DNA from: Oasisia sp. SBJ-2009
Lineage: Eukaryota; Annelida; Polychaeta; Sabellida; Siboglinidae
DNA: 64,000 nucleotides
Assembly: GCA_964017155.1 (NCBI GenBank)
Contig: OZ024854.1
Span: 18,037,555-18,101,554, forward strand
Direction: 5' to 3'
In this document: piece after piece, positions 1-12,073 of the stretch
Numbering within the stretch: position 1 is the first letter of the stretch
How the letters are laid out: the number at the start of each line of letters is the position of its first letter
The notes under the pieces: model-generated
The model's database searches: none
The model's input: only the letters and a program-made list of their open reading frames with translations
What the model was told of the DNA's origin: nothing
Made by a program: the position numbers and the translations under genes

Positions 1-150
1 GCCGTGGCCGTGGCCGTGGCCGTGGCCGTGGCCGTGGCCGTAGCCGTAGCCGTAGCCGTAGCCGTAGCCGTAGCCGTAGCAGTAGCAGTAGCAGTAGCAG
101 TAGCAGTAGCAGTAGCAGTAGCAGTAGCAGTAGCAGTAGCAGTAGCAGTA
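1..150. repeat. hexanucleotide microsatellite
   Basis: Tandem hexamers that change along the array: GCCGTG, then GCCGTA, then GCAGTA, followed by a short ATC run to about 172. The hexamer length makes every frame open (AV repeats), so the apparent ORF here is not a gene. It lies in the first intron of the exon at 228-372. Confidence 0.95.
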
Positions 151-227
151 GTACAATCATCATCATCATCGTCATCATTATTACCACAGACATCATAACG
201 ATATCAGTCAGTCTGACCGTCACTTAC

Positions 228-372
228 CGGCCGACATCATGACGTCCTTGATGTCGATGTTCATGTACATAGCCTTCGTCTCGTCGAGTCCGTCCATGCC
301 GTCACAACCAACCAGCTTTATCCGCAGTGCGCCCTCTAGCGGCGTCCCGTTGACGCCACGTCCTGCCGCCAT
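228..372 (-). CDS. first coding exon of an unrecognised gene (partial)
   Basis: Reading the minus strand, an ATG at 372 in good context (A at -3, G at +4) opens 48 codons plus one base, then a consensus donor GTAAGTG begins at 227. The encoded start is MAAGRGVNGTPLEGALRIKL, continuing with a segment rich in Asp, Lys and Met (near its end NIDIKDVMMSA). Codon use is GC-rich and unlike the AT-rich surroundings. The next exon must lie left of base 1, with phase 1. I do not recognise the family; the run ALRIKLVGCDGMDGLDE looks like a structured domain edge. A CTCF-like string (CGCTAGAGGGCGC on the minus strand) lies inside the exon. No signal peptide or membrane segment is visible in these 48 residues. 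Confidence 0.6.
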
Positions 373-2424
373 AGTCAGCGATCACTAAGTAGGCCGTCTG
401 GTCTCTAGACTCGTGGCGCCTGAGATACAGAGAGAAACACAACTGTACTCTAAGTCGAAATTGCAGAGTTGGTATCTAGACAAAACAGAACGAATGTCGG
501 CCAGCAGCAAGAACAAAATGGAAACAAAATGCACAGTTGCCGCGGGGAAATTTTGTGAGTGTGTGAGTGGGTGGGTGTCTGGGTGAGTATGTGATTGTGT
601 GACTGTGTGACTGTGTGAGTGGGTGAGTGGGTCAGTGTGTGGGTGAGTGGGTGGATAGGTGGGTGGGTAATTGAGTGAGTGATTGAGTGACTGATTGAGT
701 GAGGGAGCGAGTTTATGGAGACAGAGAGAAAGCATACATAGGTCAAGAGGTGTAGTAATTGAAGCCTTCAGTGGAATACAAAATGCAATATCGTTGGAAA
801 TGGGGCAGGACCGGAGTGCCACTTCTTGCTTGCGTGTGCCTGTAAAAAGCAAATTATGTAACTTCTTCGAATAATTCCTGTGAACCTATGCTTAGGGGAG
901 CATCGATACAAAAAGGTTGATCAATCGCAAAATCGATAACCATTAATGTGTTCAAGAGATGGATGCAGCAAATTGATCGACAGCACATGTTCGATTACTC
1001 TGGTTGTGTATGGAAACACAGAACAAGAATCAACTGTATTTTGTGCTTTAATGTGAGGCCATTTGTGCTGGATTCCTAGCTCCGAATGTCAATTATGTAA
1101 ACTATGTTTCTCCATGCCCAACTCCAACACGGGGCTGTGTTCTTTCTTTTCTCGCACAGTGCCTTCTAATTTTCGCTTTGCTCATGTCAATGCAATGCAC
1201 GACGTTCGGATACGTTTTAGCCACTAGAATAGACACGAACAGCGCTTCCTCTATTCTATGTACGCATACACGTAACACAATGTCCTCTTATTTATTTCCA
1301 GCGCCGATTCACTGCAGTATGACATACCCGTCGTACCGGTAAATCCTCGGCATATATTGTACACACTTCTCGTCTTGCGTCGGCGTCGGCGCTTTTGTTG
1401 TCGTAGATATCGTCTCTGCACGGCTTGTCTCGCCACGGAAGCCATGCGTGTCGCGCGTGCTTCAGCCATGCGTGGCGCTGTCTGGCTGATAGGATCAAAT
1501 GGAACAGGCGCTGTCGGCAGGCGGGTCAGGTCCACTGGTATGCCATTTCGAACGTATCTGATTGCGGCTACTCTAGAGTCACGAACCAGCGATAGACAGT
1601 ACTGCTCTTCTGTCGTTTGAGAAACACGACGGCGCTGAATTTCTTCGTTTCTGACACGATACGCTCAGGTCGTCGAAGCAACCAGCGTAACTCTAAACCC
1701 GTTATACGAATTAACAGTTAGGTCAAATGTCTCCTTCGCACAACACGTAATCCTATTCCAAACGCCATCTCCTTCAACCGAAGATGAACAACATGATTTG
1801 TGTGAGCATGAAAAGGCCTAAGCGATTTAAATCAATATAAACAGTTGCCTTTTATAATTAGCAAAACCACACAGCATTTATTTTCATGCTTGCCGGGTCT
1901 ACTGAAATCTCACAGTAGCCGACGGCTGTCATAATTGAATTGTAACAGCTGTTGTTCTCAGCCTAGCGACTAGCGATTGTGAAAGAATAGGCGTTTGGTG
2001 ACGCCAGGTTCCTTTCGCAACGCCGCTGTTCGTGCAATTCCAAAAGACGAAGTTATCGGGATACTAAGGCAATATGACGATCGACTAAAACATTACTTAA
2101 TCCAGCAATTTTTCACAAATATTTAATCACACAAAATGTTCATGCATGTATAAGTTGGTTAAAAATGTTTCTGGAGCTTGTGATACTGAAGAATGAGCGA
2201 TATAAATAACATGTAATAATGATAATAATAAGATAACTTCTACTGAGCCTAAATTCATAGAAAGCAAACTCAGAGGTGCGTCATTGCGAAAAGGATGATC
2301 AATCTCAGAGTGGATAAATATTCCGATTGTCAAAGAGATGAATTATTGATTAGCAAGTGCAGTGTTACTATTTACTCTAGGGACAAACGTAAATCATAAC
2401 TAGATGATCGAAGCTGGATAGGTT
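373..2424. other. gene-free stretch upstream of the first exon
   Basis: Bases 373 to about 500 should hold the 5' UTR and promoter of the minus-strand exon at 228-372. The rest has short overlapping ORFs on both strands (1251-1620) with arginine-rich, family-less translations and no paired splice sites. About 555-706 is a degenerate GTGAGTGG/GTGGGTGA microsatellite. I see no supported gene. Confidence 0.5.
555..706. repeat. degenerate GTGAGTGG microsatellite
   Basis: G/T-rich run made of GTGAGTG, GGTGGGTG and GATTGAGTG variants. It generates the HSHTHPLTH-type minus-strand reading frames seen here. Confidence 0.85.
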
Positions 2425-2425
2425 T

Positions 2426-2617
2426 TCATACAGGAATAAGCATTGAATGTAAATACTGTTGTTTACATGAACAATTAGTACAAATCTTAAAGATGATATG
2501 ATATCGGACAGGGAGCCTATGCAAAGACTTTAGAAGTGGTAAAGAATGAGCAAAACGTGGAGACCGGGTCACAACCTTTGCTAAGCAATTCTGAACACCA
2601 GAAGACAATGCGCCCAA
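2426..2617 (-). pseudogene. LINE reverse transcriptase remnant (CR1/L2-like)
   Basis: The minus-strand frame contains VVTRSPRFAHSLPLLKSLHR followed by LPVRYHIIFKI. This is the familiar 'L(A/V)TR.PR..H..P.LKSLHWLPV.YRI.FKI' block near the C-terminus of CR1/L2-type non-LTR reverse transcriptases. The similarity continues weakly (…QYLHSML.P) and ends near 2430. The flanks hold no intact polymerase core, so this is a short 5'-truncated, decayed copy. Clade assignment is by pattern only. Confidence 0.6.
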
Positions 2618-2802
2618 AAGAGGAGGGCCAACTGGGCCAAGAACACGGAAGTGTCATTTGGAAAGAAGTAAAACCACCGCGGACAAGAAGAAATTGCTGC
2701 AACAACATCCGTGTTACAACCGTGATAACACCCTTTACTAGATCTGTACAAGGAAGGCTATTGCTGACTCTGGCACAATTTGCACATCAACATTCCCATT
2801 AG

Positions 2803-3015
2803 AAAACACCGATATATGGACTTGTGGCACGGCACCACAGAGTGGAACACGTCGTCCAAGAATGTAAACTGGCCAACAAAGACACCAGCGAAGGGAAAGA
2901 TCGTTGGCCTTCTGAAAGGTACACAGCGATTTTCGTTCATGGAATCGGAGTTCCTATCGGAGGATCATTCGACGACGAAGGAGAAACATACTTTGATATC
3001 AAGCACGCTGAATGA
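2803..3015 (+). other. exon-like open segment, unrecognised
   Basis: After TTCCCATTAG (a possible acceptor at 2801-2802) one frame stays open for 70 codons to TGA at 3013-3015. It ends in a well-composed stretch, FVHGIGVPIGGSFDDEGETY then FDIKHAE. A second plus frame is open over the same DNA (2780-3097), so frame choice is uncertain. ATTAAA lies at about 3069. It could be a terminal exon of a plus-strand gene or a mobile-element remnant beside the LINE fragment. I do not recognise it. Confidence 0.2.
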
Positions 3016-3223
3016 TCACATCCTGCACCTGAAGGGTTGTATCTGGCAACACGTTCACGAAACCAGCATTAAAGATCCAACTATTTTAATAATTTAGCCC
3101 ACCGCGAATTCTTGATGTATTACAGGGGCAATCCATCGAGTGGAGCAAGTATCAATGCAACATTACTTTACTGTCTAGCGGATGGGTCTAACTTACTTGC
3201 AGAAAAAAAGAAACATCAAATAA

Positions 3224-3281
<58 letters not shown>

Positions 3282-4263
3282 CTCAAAATGGCTAGTTCCA
3301 CAATAAGACTTGGTATTTTTAGTATATTTGTTTGAACTAATATCAAGCACGTTAGGCCTACGTTTTTCGGGACTTAACAAACGTGAAAGACCATCCACCA
3401 TGTCGAGTAACTCGCCACACTGTGATCAACTTTTACAATTGTCAGTATAAAACATGGGCGTTTCAACAGAGGAACCCCCAACATTAACAGCAGCAGATAT
3501 GTTTAACCCCGTAACATTCAGGAAAGGGTTTTTTTTTGGGGGGGGAGAACCTCAAATTTGGGTCGAGCTTCAGGGCGGGTTGGTACAACTGAACGGCTTC
3601 CCCGTCTCCCAATATTCCGACATCTGCGTACAAAGTAGCTGTTTAGGAGTAAAATTGATTTTAAAGAGCGAAAACGGACTAATGGGCTAGTAAGAATGTT
3701 AGTTAAATAGCTGCCAGCTGTTGTTTTGTTCTTCGAAACACCGGCCACAGCCACGCACGCAGTGAACCGTGTAATCGGTTCATTGGACGTACAAGGTCTG
3801 TGGTTAAGTCTTCCTGGTTGGTTGCCCCGGTGATATCTTGATAGCTTGCTAACAAGATAACGCGGATCGAGACCTCAAGCCAAAGCGCCCAAGCTTGGGG
3901 TTATTCTCCCACCCGAAATATACCAACGATAGCGTTCTTAGGATGTAGCGATAATGCATTGGACCGGTTGTGTTGTTCTGTTGTTCCATAAAAGCGCAGC
4001 AAGCGAATCCGTATCACCGCGCATGACCTAATTAAGGCGTGTCACATTAGCCGGACCTGTTTGCCAGAACGAATAGTGGCGATGTGGATTCGTCCGTATG
4101 TATTGCTCCTCTAGTGCCGCACAGTAACAGTTGAAAGTTACGGCGTCTTGGTCCCAGAGTCGGACGGCAGATTCGGCACGAATCTGCCGATTCTAAGACC
4201 GCAATGGTAGCGGGCCTGCATGGATTCTCCGTTGTTGTTAACATGGTTTCCGTAAGCAATACA
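3016..4263. other. no gene seen
   Basis: Contains the CT microsatellite at 3229-3275 and a T8G9 homopolymer pair near 3531. Short ORFs at 3454-3754 on both strands have no recognisable product or splice context. Confidence 0.5.
3229..3275. repeat. (CT)n microsatellite
   Basis: Uninterrupted CT dinucleotides for about 46 bases. Confidence 0.95.
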
Positions 4264-5443
<1,180 letters not shown>

Positions 5444-5488
5444 GCACACACACACACGCACACGCGTGTGTGCACACACAGTCGCACG

Positions 5489-5537
<49 letters not shown>

Positions 5538-5778
5538 GCACGAACACACGAACACACGAACACTCGAACACACACACACACACACACACGCGCACGCGCA
5601 CGCGCACGCGCACGCACACGCACACGCACACGCACACGCACACGCACACGCACACGCACACGCACACGCACACGCACACGCACACGCACACGCACACGCA
5701 CACGCACACGCACACGCACACGCACACGCACACGCACACGCACACGCACACGCACACACGCACACGCACACGCACACG
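5444..5778. repeat. (CA)n / (CACG)n compound microsatellite
   Basis: CA dinucleotides, CGAACA interruptions, then long CGCACA and CGCGCA runs. Open frames on both strands ([16 protein letters not shown]) are repeat artefacts. It lies just past the 3' end of the LINE at 5965-7575. Confidence 0.97.
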
Positions 5779-5964
5779 TATACGCATCGTGGGGCTGGCA
5801 TGGAGTTGTAGGTGAGTGTATACGAATGCAGCAAACCATGCATTGGCTGACGCACGAAGACACACGTGCACGTGCACGTGCATACATAGGCACACGAATA
5901 GAGAAACACACATGCAAAGACTTGCTCGTGCATACTCACACATGCGAACTCACAACAACACATA

Positions 5965-7580
5965 TACATACATCATGCTGTCGGTCGCGAAGCGACAAAG
6001 ACTGCTTCCATCACTTGACTGTTGCTCTCCATTTGTCTCTCTGCTGTGAGAGTGATGTCCATGAGTCGATCTTTATGTCTCTCATCTTCAGGTTTCTCTT
6101 GATGGTATCTTTGAACCGGAGACGAGGGCGCCCTCTCTTTCTCTGACCAGAAGACAGTTGCGAGTAGAGAACCTGCTTGGGTAGCCTGTCTGGTGACATC
6201 CTCATAAGGTGTCCAGTCCACCGGAGATTCTTTCTGATCAGAAGATCTTCCATAGATGGCAGCCCTGTTCGTTCTAGTATTTCCTTGTTTGTCACTTTGT
6301 CCATCCAGGTTATCCTCATGATCGAACGCAGATGTCGCATCATGAAGGCATGCAGCTTTTTCACCTGTCGTCTGTACACTGTCCAGGCGTCAGCTCCGTA
6401 TAGGAGGGTGGATAGCACGATTGCACGGTATATCTTGCCTTTAACCCGCATGGACACATGGTGGTTGTTCCAGAGTCTCTGGCGTAGTCGGCCGAAAGAT
6501 GCACTAGCCTTGGCCATCCTCCTCTGTATTTCATCGTCAATGCATCCATCACTTGATATAGTGCTTCCGATGTAGGTGAATTCTAGAACAGAGTTCAGCT
6601 TGTTTCCATCAACCATGATATCCTCCTCTCGGGTTCTTGTAGAGTTGGATTGGTACAGCACCTCGGTCTTCTTGATGTTAATCTTCAGGCCGAACTTCTT
6701 TGACGCATCGGAGAAAGCATCCACTATTTTCTGCATCTCTTCAGCAGAGTGTGCAACCAGTGCACTGTCATCTGCGAATAGCAGCTCTCTCATCAGTATC
6801 CGAGTTGTCTTGGTCTTTGCTCTGAAGTGTGCGACGTTGAATAGGTCAGCGTTCTGTCTGGACTGTATGTAGACTCCATCCCCCATGTCTCGGAAAGCCT
6901 CGTCGAGCATTGCTGATAGGAAGATGGAGAAGAGCGTGGGGGCCAGTACACAACCTTGCTTGACCCCATTTGTGACACTGAACGATTCTGAGACTTCTCC
7001 TCCAACACTAACATTCGCCATCATTCCAGTATGTAGTGCCTCGATCATTGTTGTGAACTTCTCTGGGCAGCCATACTTCCTCAGTAGCTGCCATAGCCCA
7101 GTCCTCCCAACTGTATCGAACGCCTTGCTGAAGTCGACAAATACCATGTACAGTGGTCGGTCCTGTTCAATGCATTTTTCTTGTAGTTGTCGGAGACAAA
7201 ATATCATATCCACGGTGCTCCGGTTACCTCTGAAGCCACATTGTGTCTCCGGAACAACCTCTGGTGTTATGTGGGTAGATAGTCTGTTGAGGAGGATCCT
7301 CGCGAAGATCTTGCCCGCTATGGAAAGAAGAGAGATTCCTCTATAGTTCCCACAGTCTGTTCGATCACCTTTCTTGTAGATGGTTACAATGCTGGCATCC
7401 TTCCATGCTTGTGGTACAGAACCCACCTCCCAGGCATTGGTGATTAGTTGGTGCAGTCTGCTGAACAGATTGTCTCCTCCGTGCTTCCATACTTCTGCGG
7501 GAATTCCATCTCCTCCAGGTGCTTTGCCATCTTTCAGGCCGGCGATTGCTCTAGCCATCTCATCCGTAGTTGGAACACAC
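5965..7580 (-). mobile_element. 5'-truncated non-LTR retrotransposon (LINE)
   Basis: A minus-strand LINE copy whose 5' end stops abruptly inside a CA-rich microsatellite at about 7575 and whose 3' end lies before about 5965, near a second CA array. The endonuclease and the start of the ORF are missing, typical of incomplete target-primed reverse transcription. What remains is an uninterrupted reverse transcriptase plus C-terminal region, so insertion looks recent. RTE-like affinity is a tentative call from the overall pattern. Confidence 0.85.
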
Positions 7581-7582
7581 AC
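6011..7582 (-). CDS. reverse transcriptase (LINE ORF, 5' truncated)
   Basis: An open frame of 523 codons. It begins in the conserved region before the palm (KDGKAPGGDGIPAEVWK, ~17-33), followed by GNYRGISLLSIAGKIFARIL (~78-97). The first catalytic block, YMVFVDFSKAFD, has Asp at ~150; the GVKQGCVLAPTLFS block lies at ~206-219; and the FADD box that supplies the two catalytic Asp lies at ~269-272. A GSTISSDG thumb-type block and a C-terminal RWTGHLMRM ... GKRGRPR-like tail follow. The enzyme would copy its own RNA at a nicked chromosomal site. The family usually starts with an apurinic-like endonuclease domain, absent here, so this copy cannot move alone. The first Met is probably microsatellite-adjacent filler and not the true start. 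No stop or frameshift interrupts it. Confidence 0.85.
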   Translation of the reverse strand: MCVPTTDEMARAIAGLKDGKAPGGDGIPAEVWKHGGDNLFSRLHQLITNAWEVGSVPQAWKDASIVTIYKKGDRTDCGNYRGISLLSIAGKIFARILLNRLSTHITPEVVPETQCGFRGNRSTVDMIFCLRQLQEKCIEQDRPLYMVFVDFSKAFDTVGRTGLWQLLRKYGCPEKFTTMIEALHTGMMANVSVGGEVSESFSVTNGVKQGCVLAPTLFSIFLSAMLDEAFRDMGDGVYIQSRQNADLFNVAHFRAKTKTTRILMRELLFADDSALVAHSAEEMQKIVDAFSDASKKFGLKINIKKTEVLYQSNSTRTREEDIMVDGNKLNSVLEFTYIGSTISSDGCIDDEIQRRMAKASASFGRLRQRLWNNHHVSMRVKGKIYRAIVLSTLLYGADAWTVYRRQVKKLHAFMMRHLRSIMRITWMDKVTNKEILERTGLPSMEDLLIRKNLRWTGHLMRMSPDRLPKQVLYSQLSSGQRKRGRPRLRFKDTIKRNLKMRDIKIDSWTSLSQQRDKWRATVK

Positions 7583-7669
7583 ACCACTCTAACCACAACA
7601 AACACCACTCTAACCACAACACACACACAACACATACACACACCCACACACCCACACCCACACACACTC

Positions 7670-7700
<31 letters not shown>

Positions 7701-7795
7701 AACAAACAAACAAACAAACAAAGTAACAAATAAACAAACATATTCACACATTCACACAGTCACACCCTCACACACCCACATATACAATTCTACTC
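7574..7795. repeat. CA-rich microsatellite
   Basis: ACACACC, AACCACAAC, CACACCCACA and (CAAA)n blocks. It directly abuts the truncated 5' end of the LINE. Confidence 0.9.
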
Positions 7796-8705
7796 TGCCA
7801 CACACGACAAATAGGAAGTAATTTAATCACAACATGTACCCGCTCTGTGTTTCACTCACCTATTAAGAAGACAAGTGAATCCGTGTACAATTACAAGCCA
7901 ACTCCACGCTGTCTCCTACAGTCCTTACACTCCCTACATATACAGTTGTATATCCCGAGCTACAACAAACGCTCCAACGTCCCCGACACTTCCACGCGTT
8001 GTGAGCTGTTCCTATGACCGGGTTCAGCGGCGCGTGACCAGTTCAACGGAAGCAGTAATTACCATTGAAATGATTCCTGTGTCAAAGGGAACAGTGAACC
8101 GTGACGGCAGTCGTCAAACCTTGAGCTGTGGTTGACGTGTGATTGATCCAAATCAGCTCCTACTCGAGCAGCCAAAAAAGATGCCCGCGAGCCATGGTTT
8201 GACGGTGCTTTTCACGGTGACCGCTGAAGCGACGACTCGCGGAGTGCTGCAGGTACCTCCGACGTCTGGTGCTGGCGAGACGCTGCTCGTGGCCTCACGG
8301 CACGCGGGCGTGTAGATATTAGATACAGCGTGTGCTACCAGCCGTGTCGTGTGCCTGCCCGGGGACGTCACCGGTGATTGCGTGCGAATTACATTTTATG
8401 AAGTTGTCAAATAGCTGCACTATCGTGCAAGTCGACGAAGGACGAAAAGGGAGTTGATCGACACAAACCATTGACCGCACACGGTCGTGTGTTTATGTTG
8501 CTGTGGAGGTGGGAGATAGTTATGATGAATGTCCACGTTCCCTGGGTCGACGTCAAACTTACTTCGGCGTGCCCTGTGTCCTCTGAGGGCACAGCCGTCG
8601 GAACTGGGTGGCTTGGGATCCACCCCCTTACATTTTATTGTCGTTATGCAACATTGTACATTGCCATTATTATCATAATTTTAATCATGATAAACAATTA
8701 TGCAT
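7796..8705. other. no gene seen
   Basis: Unique DNA, more GC-rich at 8150-8600. Short ORFs on both strands (7875-8135, 8153-8371, 8407-8623) have no recognisable product. Confidence 0.45.
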
Positions 8706-8990
8706 GGGGAGCGATGGTCGCGCGGTAGAGCGCCGGACGGTCAATCGAGACGACGGTGGTTCAATCTCACCTACCGCCAATTCGAAACTTAGGCAATTAC
8801 GTTCAGTCCACATTTGTATATGTCTTTCGGAAGATACACTAACAGCCTGTGGTCCCTTCTATCTGTTGTCTATGCCAGTAAAATATCCAAAATACGGGGT
8901 AAATATGTAACCTGCAGTGGACTCACTCAACTATTGTGTTAGCCCAAGTTTGGGCTGTTTGGCGAAAACAACCTGATACCTGAGATCTCA
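8706..8990 (+). repeat. tRNA-derived SINE, family A, copy 1
   Basis: The head reads like a tRNA gene: TGGTCGCGCGGTAGAGCGCC (A box) and, about 30 bases on, GGTGGTTCAATCTC (B box). The shared body follows with the signatures GGTCCCTTCTATCTG, GTCTATGCCAG, GGGGTAAATATGTAACCTG and a tail near 'cctgatacctgagatctc'. Other copies lie at 17980-18278 (+) and 46593-46866 (-). RNA polymerase III promoters of this kind drive SINE transcription. Confidence 0.8.
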
Positions 8991-8992
8991 AA

Positions 8993-9896
8993 CCTGCCCA
9001 CCTGCCCACCTACCCGCCCGCCCGTCTTACTACATGTCGCAATTATGTCCTGTTGTGCCATTGCTCAAGACGAAATGAGAGCAGGACATTCCGTTGTTGT
9101 GACTCAGTCGTCAACTTTGTGCTATCTCTAGGCACTAGAGATTGGCTAACGGTTAAACCGAACTACACCCTTTAAGTGCGCCAGAGTCAATTGTGAGGTA
9201 TACTGTGGTAGTGGGTGTTTAGCGAAACGTTGAATGGGGTGTGTCGAATGATTGGGGAGTGATATTGCACACATTAAGCGAGATAACAATCTCTCAGACT
9301 TATAGTCACAGTGAGTGAGGGCCACTTTCACTGCACACTCCGCCTGCTGCAGAACAAGTCAAGCGTGAAAGCGCTGATACCTTCACTAGCACCCCTGGCT
9401 GGTGAAGGTATTACCTTTGGAATGAGTTCAGTGATTTACTTTATACAATGCATGGAGGTAATTCCTCCTTTTTATTGTGTTTGGAAAAAAGCTGTTTCCT
9501 TCTTGTTTGGAGGGTGAATTTTGTTGTTGTCGCGGACCCTTTCGGTAAAGTGCATATATCCCATACCCAAACTCTTAAAACGAGTAGATTGATTGGTTAT
9601 AGAAATTAGGCTATTATTGCGCCTCAGTTGACAAACAGTAACCAAAGAGCGTGACGAAACTCGGACGGATTACAGGGCCTCCGACAGGAGCTTGAGTTCT
9701 CTATTTAAAACAGATTTTGCTCCGTCACGATGATCTTGTGTAACTAATAATTTTCAATACCATGAGTTTGACCTGTGCGCCTGTGAGACGCTGTCACTTT
9801 GTGTGTCATGAAAATAATTAATGTCCTCGGTAAAACGGAAATGGATATTTGCGTTTTGACTAAACGGATTAAATTTTGCAAAGGATTTATTAAATG
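8993..9896. other. no gene seen
   Basis: AT-rich unique DNA with short ORFs only (9146-9331, 9311-9517). Confidence 0.45.
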
Positions 9897-10156
9897 ATCG
9901 GTCCTTGGTCCCGTGAAACGGTCCCCTGGTCACATGAAACGGTCCCCTGGTCACATGAAACGGTCCCCTGGTCCTGTGAAACGGTCCCCTGGTCCTGTGA
10001 AACGGTCCCCTGGTCACATGAAACGGTCCCCTGGTCACATGAAACGGTCCCCTGGTCCTGTGAAACGGTCCCCTGGTCACATGAAACGGTCCCCTGGTCC
10101 TGTGAAACGGTCCCCTGGTCCCATGAAACGGTCCCCTGGTCCTGTGAAACGGTCCC
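9897..10156. repeat. 21-bp minisatellite
   Basis: About 12 tandem units of ACGGTCCCCTGGTCACATGA plus one base, alternating between CACATGA and CCTGTGA forms. The 21-base period keeps frames open on both strands (MKRSPGH and GPFHRTR heptads), which explains the apparent ORFs. Confidence 0.95.
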
Positions 10157-10357
10157 AAGCTACTGCCAGTGTTCCATGGTGTTGGGTGATGATGAGGCCT
10201 ACACCATTTTTGCCATGACGTCATTTCAACAGCATTAGAGTATTCCAAACAAGTTCAACAAGATGCCGTCGATTAGGTATTTTGGCATCCTGCCAATGTT
10301 TATAGGTAACGTAACGATTAAGGAAGGTTTTCGTTTAATATATTGGCCACTCCTTGC

Positions 10358-10665
10358 GATTGTATGGAGCGCTTTACATTACACTATCTGGTAGACATGA
10401 TCGATTAAACACCGTCTAGAAAACTATATGAAACATTCAGCCACATAACAATTACTGCGCGAATGTTCTTCATATACACATATCCACCACTGCTATGGCC
10501 GTGTATTTGTTCATGCGGCCGGGTGAACTGGAGCGTAGTGATGTGAACAAAAATGTGCTCATTCGAATCCAGACTATATCGACAGATCTGTACAAATCCG
10601 AACCGATATATCACGACTGACAGCGCCGTGCTCTAACCGTTACGCCGCCGCGTCCACGTAGGCCA
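10358..10665 (-). repeat. tRNA-derived SINE, family B, copy 1
   Basis: On the minus strand a tRNA-like head near 10660 reads GCGTAACGGTTAGAGCACGG (A box) then GGTTCGGATTTG (B box). The body contains CCACCACTG... and ends at GGAGCGCTTTACAT (seen on the plus strand). Body and tail match 38850-39205 and 52093-52290 (CATATCCACCACTGTCTATAGC and AGCGCTTTACAC), which defines a second SINE family. Confidence 0.65.
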
Positions 10666-11635
10666 TGTATATCTATATCACATTTAAGACTACCAACAAA
10701 TCACATTCAAGGTAACTTCGAAATAACGTAGCCCGCCATTAATTGTGACCTCGTATAACCAACGCTTACAACTGTCATAATCACATAGGCTGATTTCCGT
10801 CGTGCGGGCCACTGGTATATATATACCTTTATAACAATATATGTTTGCACCACCAGCAACGTGCTACATATGTCTATTCTTCGCGCTGATCCAACCGTTT
10901 GACTGCGCTGCCATTGACATGTAATCCGCTAAGTCCTACTTCCTGGTCGCGATCTGTTCACGAGCACAATGCGGCGGCAGAAACCAGTGACGTGCGTAGC
11001 AACGTCGTCACTAGTATAATAACATATTTGTGATTACTTAGATATTTATACAACTTGACGATAGGTTTTGGCATAATTTAAATAATTTACCAGCTCAACA
11101 CGTGAGTCACGTCTTTCAGGCGCTTGTCGCGTGTTACCCGGAAACTCTTCGTTTCTGAGTGTCAGAAGTGCACACATTCATCGGCAAGGTGAGTCAGGGA
11201 ATTTGGAAGCGAGCACAACAATAAGAATAGTTTTCAACATAAGAAGCATTATTTGATTTGTGTCGAGTCACCGACCCCCCAATGGCGTTTTTATCAAGTC
11301 GTACATTGAATTTTGTTTTCGTCGATTTCGAGTAAAAGAAAGTGCACTTATTGAAATGGTAGGTCTTCGTCACAGGGGGTGCTTCGATTGTAAACATTAG
11401 CACAGTAAGCGTGCACCTTTTGTTATTCACAACTATGTTTAAAATCTTTAAAACGGTCACCTTCCTAAAGTGATAGCCACGCCGTGAACCGGAAGTGCTA
11501 CGGTGTTGCATTACTACCGAGGCGCGTCTGTTTTTAGCATGCTATTCGACGGAATGCCAAATGAGCACGTGACGATGTGTGACTTAAAATGGCACATTTA
11601 CATTTTGACACGTACACAAAAACACTCGCGCGCGT
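10666..11635. other. no gene seen
   Basis: Unique sequence. The minus ORF 11194-11511 has no recognisable domain. Confidence 0.45.
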
Positions 11636-11638
11636 ACA

Positions 11639-11712
<74 letters not shown>
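11636..11712. repeat. (CACG)n/(CA)n microsatellite
   Basis: CACG tetramers followed by CA dinucleotides. Confidence 0.95.
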
Positions 11713-11713
<1 letters not shown>

Positions 11714-11744
11714 CCGGATGACATAGCGGAAGTCCCAATTTTAA

Positions 11745-11960
11745 GACGGATAAACACTTTCTGGGAATTCCAATACAATGATCCGTTCGCCCAATCGCAC
11801 GAGCAGCTGAACCATTTTGAGTATTCAGATATTTTGCTTCTATATCCCAAACATTGCATGTGACATGAACAGCGTGTGGCTAAAATCACCCAACAAGATA
11901 TCACGTGACCGGAGGCCGACTACTCTTTTCGTGAGCGATGTCATTGGCTGTGACAGTGGC
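11745..11960. repeat. interspersed repeat E, copy 1
   Basis: Shares with 44125-44265 a 'GGGAATTCCAATACAATGA' type segment, then CAAACATT..., CGTGTGGCTAAAATCACC, ATATCACGTGACC..., and a right end at TCATTGGCTG. The two copies are co-oriented but diverged. Class unknown; no terminal repeats visible. Confidence 0.55.
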
Positions 11961-12073
11961 GCCTCATAACGGAATCTCGGTAATTGATGTTTATGTATGG
12001 TGGCGCCACCCCACGGAGCCTGGTTAATCGACAGTATCGTAGCCGTTTGTAGAGTAGCCTCGGTTACCCAGAC

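Noticed and set aside
1251..1620. Overlapping Arg-rich ORFs on both strands
   Set aside because: No homology pattern, no paired splice sites; both strands equally open.
8706..8780. Functional tRNA gene
   Set aside because: A and B boxes are present but the stems do not pair well and the same head recurs with a fixed body, so it is a SINE.
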